Source of the DNA: Paracoccus sp. IB05 | GTDB lineage: Bacteria; Pseudomonadota; Alphaproteobacteria; Rhodobacterales; Rhodobacteraceae | Reading direction: 5' to 3' | Assembly (NCBI RefSeq): GCF_016405985.1 | Contig: NZ_JAEFCF010000045.1 | Coordinates: 1 to 43,649, forward strand | Length of the DNA: 43,649 nt | Shown here: positions 17,336-23,805 of the stretch, piece after piece | Numbering within the stretch: the first letter of the stretch is position 1 | Layout of the letters: every line of letters starts with the position of its first letter | Made by a program: the position numbers and the translations under genes | The notes under the pieces: model-generated | What the model was told of the DNA's origin: nothing | What the model saw: the letters and a program-made list of their open reading frames with translations, nothing else | Database searches by the model: none

Positions 17336-17506
17336 ATGCTCGCGCTAATAGCACTACCAATTGGAGCTATATGGGGGGCATTTCTCGCGAAAAAGAGGGG
17401 AGGCAACCGGCTTGATATGTTGCAGTATGCGGCTGGCTTCGCAATCGCGTTCTTTCTGCTCACTGTGGTCCTGAGCATAGCGTTCGCTCGATACCTGGAG
17501 CTCTGA
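17336..17506 (+). CDS. small two-helix membrane protein, function unknown
   Basis: 56 residues with two hydrophobic helices (MLALIALPIGAIWGAFLA and AAGFAIAFFLLTVVLSIAF) joined by a basic loop (KKRGGNRLD). GAGG lies 7 bp upstream of ATG 17336. A TTG start at 17294 is also possible but would add a polar, unlikely N-terminus. It is the first gene after the MerR-type promoter and ends 4 bp before the SCO1 gene, so it probably helps copper delivery or oxidase assembly. I do not recognise a characterised family. Confidence 0.7.
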   Translation: MLALIALPIGAIWGAFLAKKRGGNRLDMLQYAAGFAIAFFLLTVVLSIAFARYLEL

Positions 17507-17510
17507 ACGT

Positions 17511-18113
17511 ATGTTACGGTTGAGCAGAATTCAAAAAGCTCTTTGGATTGCAGCAATCCTGGCCTCTTTCGTATTCGCCATCCTGAAGTCAGGGCTCTGG
17601 TCCGAAGAAACGCCCCCAACCATCGAGAGCGCAGATTTCCTGCCCCAGTTCAGCCTGCCGGACAGTTCGGGTAAATTGCGCGACAGCGAAGAATTCCGCG
17701 GTCGCTGGCTGCTGGTCTTCTTTGGCTTCACAAATTGTCCCGACGTATGCCCGACAACTCTGGCCGAGGCCGCACAGGTTCTGGATGACCTTGGGCCACA
17801 GGCCGCTTCCGTTCAGCCAGTGTTTATATCGATCGACCCCGAACGTGACCTAGCGCTTGGAATCGACGACTACACTGCAGCATTCCACTCGCAGATCCTG
17901 GGTCTTGCGGGATCACCAACTGCGACCCAGGCCGCCGCCGACAGCTTTCGCATCTATTTCTCACGGGAAGATGATGAAAACGCGCCCGATGGCTACACCA
18001 TGTCGCACAGTCCCGGCCTTTTCCTCGTTGCACCTGACGGGCAATGGTTGCGCCAGTTTGCATATGGCACCTCGGCAACCGAGATCCTCGCCGATCTGAA
18101 AGAAAGATTCTGA
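17511..18113 (+). CDS. SCO1/SenC/PrrC copper chaperone (first copy)
   Basis: 200 residues. An N-terminal membrane anchor (ALWIAAILASFVFAIL) is followed by a thioredoxin fold with the copper-binding CPDVCP motif in FFGFTNCPDVCPTTL and the distant His ligand in TMSHSPG. These proteins deliver copper or reducing power to the CuA site of haem-copper oxidases and can act as thiol reductases in the periplasm. It ends 3 bp before the PCu(A)C gene. A second SCO1 follows at 18575, so the operon has two related chaperones around one PCu(A)C. Confidence 0.93.
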   Translation: MLRLSRIQKALWIAAILASFVFAILKSGLWSEETPPTIESADFLPQFSLPDSSGKLRDSEEFRGRWLLVFFGFTNCPDVCPTTLAEAAQVLDDLGPQAASVQPVFISIDPERDLALGIDDYTAAFHSQILGLAGSPTATQAAADSFRIYFSREDDENAPDGYTMSHSPGLFLVAPDGQWLRQFAYGTSATEILADLKERF

Positions 18114-18116
18114 GGT

Positions 18117-18596
18117 ATGAAGTATCTCCTGGCCGCACTGGCTGTCAGCATGACGGCATCCGCCGCCTCTGCCCAAAGCTGCCCCTCTTGGCAAAGTGGT
18201 GATCTGACCCTCACCAACGCCTGGTCGCGCGCAACCATCGGCCCGGCCCGCCCCGCCGTCTTCTATGTCGAGATCGCGAACGCGGGCAGCGTGGATGACT
18301 CCCTGACGGCGATCTCTACGCCGCTGGCCGAAATGCCGATGCTGCATGAAACGGTCGTGACCGACGGCGTAGCGACCATGCCACATGTCTCGGACATTCC
18401 GGTGCCTGCCGGATCGACGGTCAGCCTCGCGCCGGGCGGCTTTCACGGGATGCTCATGGGCCTGACCGCCGCGCTGGCCGAAGGGGAGAGTTTCCCCATG
18501 ACCCTGATATTCGAACGTTCCGGAGAAGTGACCATCGATGTCGGCATTGCCGCCTATGCTGCCAGGGGGCCGGCATGCCAACCCGACGACAGCTGA
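18117..18596 (+). CDS. PCu(A)C periplasmic copper chaperone
   Basis: 159 residues with a cleavable signal (LLAALAVSMTASAASA-Q). The PCu(A)C copper motif is complete: His in MLHETV, Met ten residues further on in ATMPHV, then after 21 residues HGM, i.e. H-X10-M-X21-H-X-M. It binds Cu(I) in the periplasm and works with SCO proteins in loading cytochrome oxidase. A Cys near the mature N-terminus (SCPSWQ) and another near the C-terminus (GPACQP) are extra to the motif. The gene overlaps the next SCO1 by 22 bp. Confidence 0.93.
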   Translation: MKYLLAALAVSMTASAASAQSCPSWQSGDLTLTNAWSRATIGPARPAVFYVEIANAGSVDDSLTAISTPLAEMPMLHETVVTDGVATMPHVSDIPVPAGSTVSLAPGGFHGMLMGLTAALAEGESFPMTLIFERSGEVTIDVGIAAYAARGPACQPDDS

Positions 18597-19183
18597 TCCT
18601 CGGTGCCGCAGCGGTGGTCGCTACCGCAGCCGGCACGCTGGCTCTGGGTGCCTGGCGCAGCCGGCGGAACCCACCGCAGACAGACGCATCGCCACTGCCT
18701 TTGGCACTGAATGAAATGGACTGGCGCCTGACCAGCCAACGGGGTGTGCCTGTCGGCCCCGGGGATTGGATCGGGCGACCGGCGCTTGTCTTCTTCGGCT
18801 TTACCTGGTGCCCCGACGTGTGCCCGACAACGCTGATCAACATCTCGGACTGGCTGGAAGAACTGGGTGAGGACGCGGAAGCCCTTACCATCGCGCTGAT
18901 CACCGTGGATCCCGAGCGCGACAGCCCCGAGGTACTGGCCGATTATGTAAGTCTGTTTGATGCCCGCATCACGGGACTGACCGGAACACCGGATGAGATC
19001 GCCCGTACCGCCGCAGCCTTCAGAGTGAGGTACGAAAAGATGCCGCGCGAAGATGGCGACTATACGATGAACCACACCGCCGGCGTCTTTCTGTTCCGGC
19101 CCGATGGCCGCTTTGCGGGCATCATTGATTTCCACGAAGACCCCGCCTTCGCCATTCCTAAAATCCGTCGCATCCTGACCTGA
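18575..19183 (+). CDS. SCO1/SenC copper chaperone (second copy)
   Basis: 202 residues. It starts MPTRRQLILGAAAVVATAAG, a Tat-like or anchored N-terminus, then has the SCO1 fold with FFGFTWCPDVCPTTL and the His ligand in TMNHTAG. It is clearly related to the copy at 17511 (shared CPDVCPTT, DPERD, and MxHxxG segments), but divergent enough to be an old duplication or a second subtype. The start lies inside the end of the PCu(A)C gene, suggesting translational coupling. It may serve a different target or act as the thiol reductase partner. Confidence 0.92.
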   Translation: MPTRRQLILGAAAVVATAAGTLALGAWRSRRNPPQTDASPLPLALNEMDWRLTSQRGVPVGPGDWIGRPALVFFGFTWCPDVCPTTLINISDWLEELGEDAEALTIALITVDPERDSPEVLADYVSLFDARITGLTGTPDEIARTAAAFRVRYEKMPREDGDYTMNHTAGVFLFRPDGRFAGIIDFHEDPAFAIPKIRRILT

Positions 19184-19200
19184 AAAGGACATCCTGCCAG

Positions 19201-20376
19201 ATGGCCACAAAACTGACCGTCCCGCTGCTCGCTTTTCTGTTGGCGGCCCCATTACATGCAGAGCCACTGGCGAGCGAGCAAATCGAGACTGGGGCAGCCG
19301 TTGAGGTGCAGTCCGCTGAGATCACTATCGCGCAAGGGGACTCTCTTGACAGGCTGTTGGCGCAGGGCGGCATCTCGCCATCCGACCGCGCTGAAGCCGC
19401 TCTCGCGCTGGACGGCGTGTATGATATCCGCGATTTGCGCCCAGGCAACGTGTTGCGCTGGACGACCAGACGCGACGACAATTCTCGCCTAGAGTCGCTC
19501 CAACTCCTCGTAGGCAATGGCGTCGAAGTATCTCTCTCCTTCACTGGCGAGGTTGAAGCGGTTCGTCTTGAACCAGAAACAACAACCCGGGGCCGGCAAG
19601 AGACAGTCGTTCTGAACGGTTCGCTCTATGATGCGCTGGTCAGTATTGGAGCTCCACCACGGTTCGCTGTGGACCTGACCGCGCTGATGGCGGGTCAGGT
19701 CGATTTCAGGCGCGACCTGCGAGGCGGTGAAGCCTTCGCCCTGATCTGGCAAGAAGACATCCTGCCGGATGGCAGCATTGCCGGGGAACCACGCCTCTCT
19801 TACTCGAGACTGACCATTGGCGGCCATGACTACGAACTGGTGGCGACAGACGCTGCCAGCCCGGTCCTGTTGTTCGAAGACGGTGAACTCGTCCAGCGCA
19901 GTGCTCCGCCGATCATGGGCGCGCGGCTCTCCTCAGTTTTTGGGAACCGCAACCATCCGGTATTGGGTGGGCGCCGCATGCATACAGGCATTGATTATGC
20001 CGCGCCGACGGGAACGCCCATCAATGCAACAGGGGCGGGCAGAATTGTATACGCCGGCACCATCCGCGGCTATGGATTGACAATTGATGTCGACCACGGT
20101 GGTGGCGTGACTACACGCTATGCTCATCTCTCCGCATTTGCTGAAGGGATGGCTCCCGGAACTCGCGTTCGCGCGGGAGATCGTATTGGTGCGGTTGGCG
20201 CAACTGGCCTAGTGAGTGGCCCCAACCTTCACTACGAGGTCTTGATTGACGGCCGACCAGTTGATCCACTCGAAGACGATGCAGTTCCGACACAGGAAAT
20301 CGCGAGCGCCATCGACATGGACGCTCTTGCAAGAGGGCGCCTCGCAACAGGCTACTCCTCGGATCAAGAAGGTTGA
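19201..20376 (+). CDS. M23-family (LytM) peptidoglycan endopeptidase, exported
   Basis: 391 residues. A signal peptide (TVPLLAFLLAAPLHA) is followed by a LysM/OapA-like region (ITIAQGDSLDRLLAQGGIS), a middle domain resembling MepM, and a C-terminal M23 domain with zinc ligands in RRMHTGIDYAAPTGTP and NLHYEVLIDG plus the RYAHLS motif. These enzymes cut peptide crosslinks in the sacculus to allow insertion of new strands. It is 17 bp after the second SCO1 gene and seems to end the copper-type operon. All zinc-binding residues are present, so it should be active. Confidence 0.92.
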   Translation: MATKLTVPLLAFLLAAPLHAEPLASEQIETGAAVEVQSAEITIAQGDSLDRLLAQGGISPSDRAEAALALDGVYDIRDLRPGNVLRWTTRRDDNSRLESLQLLVGNGVEVSLSFTGEVEAVRLEPETTTRGRQETVVLNGSLYDALVSIGAPPRFAVDLTALMAGQVDFRRDLRGGEAFALIWQEDILPDGSIAGEPRLSYSRLTIGGHDYELVATDAASPVLLFEDGELVQRSAPPIMGARLSSVFGNRNHPVLGGRRMHTGIDYAAPTGTPINATGAGRIVYAGTIRGYGLTIDVDHGGGVTTRYAHLSAFAEGMAPGTRVRAGDRIGAVGATGLVSGPNLHYEVLIDGRPVDPLEDDAVPTQEIASAIDMDALARGRLATGYSSDQEG

Positions 20377-20457
20377 GGGTATCTGAGCGGCCTCTGCCGG
20401 CATCTCGCACAGATTCTGAAATTTCCGTGATGCGGCAGGATTTCGGGCATCCCGGCC

Positions 20458-20488
20458 TTGAACCTCATGTGGCTAGAGGAATTACAGG
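20458..20488 (+). promoter_or_regulatory. MerR/CueR-type promoter-operator for the CAP/L,D-transpeptidase pair
   Basis: TTGAAC (20458-20463) and TACAGG (20483-20488) are 19 bp apart with CTCATGTGGCTAGAG (20464-20478) as the dyad, less symmetrical than at 15367. It lies about 40 bp upstream of ATG 20529, and translation of the next gene must begin after it. Confidence 0.75.
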
Positions 20489-20528
20489 GTCTTCCGAACA
20501 AAATGATCTGAAGGCCTATATACGTCTG

Positions 20529-21116
20529 ATGAACTATAGGAATGAAACCATCACCCAGTCGGGTTCCCCGACCAAAATGCGGGCTCCTACCGCGACGATG
20601 TTTCGTGGAGTACTGGGTATTGCTGCGCTGCTCACCTTCTCAGCATGTGCCCAATTGAACCCGTCTGCGCCGCCTCGGCTTGATGATTCTGGCTCGTCAG
20701 TTCAAGGGATATATTCTGTAACACCTGAGAATGTTGCCAATGTACGGCAGCGTGCACTCGAAACAGTTAACAACACCAGAAGCGCTTCCGGGGTTGCTGC
20801 GGTAGTTCTCGAGCCTGCACTCATATTAGCAGCGGACGAGCATTCTCGTTCTATGGCGCAGCAACGCCGCGCCTGGCACTTCGGCGCAGATGGAAGTTCA
20901 CCGATGGACCGCGCCCGACGCGCCGGCTTCTCTGGCAATGTGCTGGGAGAGCTGGTTTCAGAGACCTATGAGAGCGAAGTTCAGACAATTGCGACTTGGA
21001 TGGGCAACTCCGCTCAACGAGCTTTGCTCCTCGATCCGGAAGCACAACGCATTGGCATTGGCGTGTTCCAGGAGCCCGGCAACAGGCTCTGGTGGACTAT
21101 GACGATCGCCGACTAA
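20529..21116 (+). CDS. CAP-domain (SCP/PR1-like) exported protein, probable lipoprotein
   Basis: About 195 residues. A hydrophobic segment ending LLTFSAC looks like a lipobox, followed by a CAP domain: LAADEHSRSMAQQRR, WHFGADGSSPMDRARRAGF, LGELVSETY and a C-terminal RIGIGVFQ...WWTMTIAD. The His and Glu positions of the CAP cavity are present. CAP proteins in bacteria are poorly characterised and bind lipids or peptidoglycan in some cases. The start is uncertain (ATG 20529, 20577 or 20598 are in frame). Only starts after the operator at 20458 are sensible. It is followed by a transpeptidase 16 bp on, probably one operon. Confidence 0.85.
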   Translation: MNYRNETITQSGSPTKMRAPTATMFRGVLGIAALLTFSACAQLNPSAPPRLDDSGSSVQGIYSVTPENVANVRQRALETVNNTRSASGVAAVVLEPALILAADEHSRSMAQQRRAWHFGADGSSPMDRARRAGFSGNVLGELVSETYESEVQTIATWMGNSAQRALLLDPEAQRIGIGVFQEPGNRLWWTMTIAD

Positions 21117-21132
21117 GAAAAGGAAAAGCTTG

Positions 21133-21717
21133 ATGACCGGTCTTTCAACACGGCGCGACATCCTCACTTTCGTTGCAGCCGGAATGGCTGCCCTTGCGAC
21201 TCCAGCCGTCTTGCGGGCCCAAGAAGTCACGATGATCGCGCCTTCCGCACCAAATCGCCACAACACAGCGAGTTTTCGCTCTCAGCGCTGGCAAGACCAC
21301 TTCCAACACCTGAGAAAGGGGGCAATTCTCTGCGATTTGGAGGCCCGCGTCCTGCATTACTGGTCAGAAGACGAAAGCCTATATCTCGTATACCCTTCTT
21401 CGGTGCCCATGAGTGAAGAATTAACCCGCCGCGGCTATACCGAGATAGTCTTGAAGCGCCGAAATCCCACCTGGATTCCGACACCGAATATGCGTGAGCG
21501 CGACCCGACACTTCCTCAATCAATTGGTCCGGGTCCGGACAATCCCCTTGGTTCGCGGGCGCTGAACCTAAGTTGGCAATATTACCGGATCCACGGGATT
21601 GATCTGGTTGAAAAGATAGGCCGTCCCGCCTCAAATGGTTGTGTCGGAATATACAATGAGAACATCGAAAGATTGTTCGATATCGTTGAAATCGGAACGC
21701 AAGTGAGGCTGCTCTAG
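21133..21717 (+). CDS. YkuD-type L,D-transpeptidase, exported
   Basis: 194 residues with a Tat-like signal (STRRDILTFVAAGMAALATP ending LRA-Q) and the YkuD active site: YYRIHGIDLVEKIGRPASNG followed by CVGIY, the Cys being the nucleophile. The sequence TWIPTPNMRERDP resembles the TPTQNM stretch of the copy at 3140, so the two are likely homologues of the ErfK/YbiS type. The ATG at 21133 follows AGGAAAAG. It shares the MerR-type promoter at 20458 with the CAP gene and is the last gene of the metal island before the transfer genes. Confidence 0.91.
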   Translation: MTGLSTRRDILTFVAAGMAALATPAVLRAQEVTMIAPSAPNRHNTASFRSQRWQDHFQHLRKGAILCDLEARVLHYWSEDESLYLVYPSSVPMSEELTRRGYTEIVLKRRNPTWIPTPNMRERDPTLPQSIGPGPDNPLGSRALNLSWQYYRIHGIDLVEKIGRPASNGCVGIYNENIERLFDIVEIGTQVRLL

Positions 21718-21855
21718 AAGGTTCAGGAATTCTGGACTCATCAACGGCCATGTTGCTTGCAGCTGAACTTCCCGACCCTTGCATGCTGTGTTCCCGGTTA
21801 GCGCTTCTCATACCCAACCTGGAACTGCATGTGGTGCCCGTATGGGATGCTCGCC

Positions 21856-23805
21856 TCAGGGTGTGATCCCTGCGTGATTGGCGATAATATCTGCGGCTTT
21901 AAGGACAGCTCTCTCGACCGCAAGTTTACTGTCATCAGTCCGACGGAAGGCCAAAGGCTCAAGGCGGATCGGCGTCAGGGCTCGTACAATCGCGTCACGT
22001 CGACTAGGTGCACGCAATTTGGGATCCGAGACGGTATTAGCTCCTGCTGTCGGGAGAAGATCATTGCCTCGCATTTGACCTACGGCTTCCAGTCTTCGGG
22101 ATAGGAGTCCCACAGCATCTTCTGCCTCCTTTAGCCGGGAATCGTACCGCAGCTTCTCAGCATCAGGATACGGATAGCTACCCCACTGACCTTTATGGGG
22201 CAGTTGGAGTACAGGATCTTCGTAATACTTGATCCGCCGGGCCCGGATCGGCATTTGCGCATCGACCACGAGGATGACTTCATCAAGGTCAAGACGCCGC
22301 GCCTCATCCTCGTTCAACAGAGGCGTTTCCTCAGTGCGTTCCGTCACGCTGCGGCCTTCAAACGGGTTGCGCCCAACAGAGCGGGACCGCGTCACCACAC
22401 GCTTCGTTGTTTTCCCCACCGCCTGGCTCAACTCCTCGATGGTCTTCTGATCCGATGGTGTGAGGTAGAGTTTGACCCCTGCCCCACCCTGCAGGGACCG
22501 GCGGGTATTCTCACCATAGATCTCGTCCAGCGCCGGGATGGTCTGGGTAACGATGGCGAGGTTGCCGCCGAAGGAGCGTAGCGTCTTGATGCTTTCGGCC
22601 ACGATCGGCATCTTCCCGAGCCGGTCGAACTCATCGAGCATGATCATCACTGGCCAGGGTTCGTCTTCCCTCGGCTCGGCCGCCTGAAGCGATGCGATCA
22701 AATCCGAAAAAAACAGCCGGATGAGCGGCGCGAGGGGCCGGATCATCTCGGATTCCACCGCTAGATAGATGGAGTGCGGCTGACGACGGATATCCCGGAA
22801 GGAAAAATCCGATGTCGCCGTTGCCCGGTCAATTGCCGGATTGTCCCAGGTATCCAGGCCCGAGGTCATAAGGAGCGAGAGATAGGAGGTGAGGGTATCG
22901 TTGTTGGTGGAAGCCATGCGCTCGAAGATCAGCCTAGCCGAGGGGCTCTTCACCTCATGGGCGCGCTTGAGATACTCCTTCTGCTTGTCGCCTCCCGAGG
23001 CGGTGATGCGGTAGATCTCGCCGATGGTCGGAATCCCGCGCTCGAAGGCCAGAAGCCCGGCGGCCACAAATAGGTCGATCCCGCCAGCAAGCAAACCGTT
23101 CAGTTTCTCGTTGTCGGTCTGGAGGAAGAGCTTCGCGGTCAGCTTCAACTCCATCTGTTGCCGGTCGGAGTTGGTCATCGCCGCAATCCTCGCCAGCGGA
23201 TTGTAGCGGTGCGTCGGGCGCTCCCAATCCGTTGGAGCGAAGCGGAAAACCTTGTCGCCCAAGGAGGCGCGGAATCGCGCGGTTTCGCGGAAGTTCTCGC
23301 CCTTGACGTCGAGCACCACGGCGGAACCGCGATAGGTGAGCAGGTTCGGGATCACGAAGCCGACGCCTTTGCCGCGCCCGGTTGGGGCTACGACCAGCGC
23401 ATGCGGAAAGGTCTTTGAGACAATGAAGGGCTTCTTCGACTTCGGGGGGCCCATCTTGCCAAGAAGGAATCCGGCACCGGGTTTTGCGAAGAAGCCGTTG
23501 CGCTTCATCTCTGAGCGAGTTTGCCAATGGGTCAGTCCGAACCGGGTCAGCGCATCGCCCAGCATGGTCGCGGTGAGCAGAAGCGCCAGCAGGCCGGATC
23601 CGGCGATGATGCCATTGACCCAGAGAAAATCCTGCGGGGCCGTGTTGCGTAGGGCCAGCCAGTTTCGGGCCAGCAGCGTCAGGTCGAGGCTGCGGGTGGA
23701 GTGGCCATATTGCAGGACGAAGTAGAGCGTCGCCAGCACATAGCCGATGATCAGGCCCAGCAGGGTGAGTGTCGCGGCGGCGAAGGCCATCTTGCCCTTA
23801 TCCAT
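21856..23805 (-). CDS. traG: VirD4/TraG-type conjugative coupling protein
   Basis: 649 residues. Two membrane helices near the N-terminus (TLTLLGLIIGYVLATLYFVL and IIAGSGLLALLLTATMLGD) are followed by a cytoplasmic ATPase with Walker A APTGRGKGVGF and Walker B MIMLDEFDRLG, plus the VGKTTKRVVTRS region. It pumps the relaxase-DNA complex into a type IV secretion channel. The start at 23805 follows the hydrophobic N-terminus and overlaps the relaxase end by 8 bp. No secretion-channel genes lie next to it. The next feature downstream is the metal island. Confidence 0.94.
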   Translation of the reverse strand: MDKGKMAFAAATLTLLGLIIGYVLATLYFVLQYGHSTRSLDLTLLARNWLALRNTAPQDFLWVNGIIAGSGLLALLLTATMLGDALTRFGLTHWQTRSEMKRNGFFAKPGAGFLLGKMGPPKSKKPFIVSKTFPHALVVAPTGRGKGVGFVIPNLLTYRGSAVVLDVKGENFRETARFRASLGDKVFRFAPTDWERPTHRYNPLARIAAMTNSDRQQMELKLTAKLFLQTDNEKLNGLLAGGIDLFVAAGLLAFERGIPTIGEIYRITASGGDKQKEYLKRAHEVKSPSARLIFERMASTNNDTLTSYLSLLMTSGLDTWDNPAIDRATATSDFSFRDIRRQPHSIYLAVESEMIRPLAPLIRLFFSDLIASLQAAEPREDEPWPVMIMLDEFDRLGKMPIVAESIKTLRSFGGNLAIVTQTIPALDEIYGENTRRSLQGGAGVKLYLTPSDQKTIEELSQAVGKTTKRVVTRSRSVGRNPFEGRSVTERTEETPLLNEDEARRLDLDEVILVVDAQMPIRARRIKYYEDPVLQLPHKGQWGSYPYPDAEKLRYDSRLKEAEDAVGLLSRRLEAVGQMRGNDLLPTAGANTVSDPKLRAPSRRDAIVRALTPIRLEPLAFRRTDDSKLAVERAVLKAADIIANHAGITP

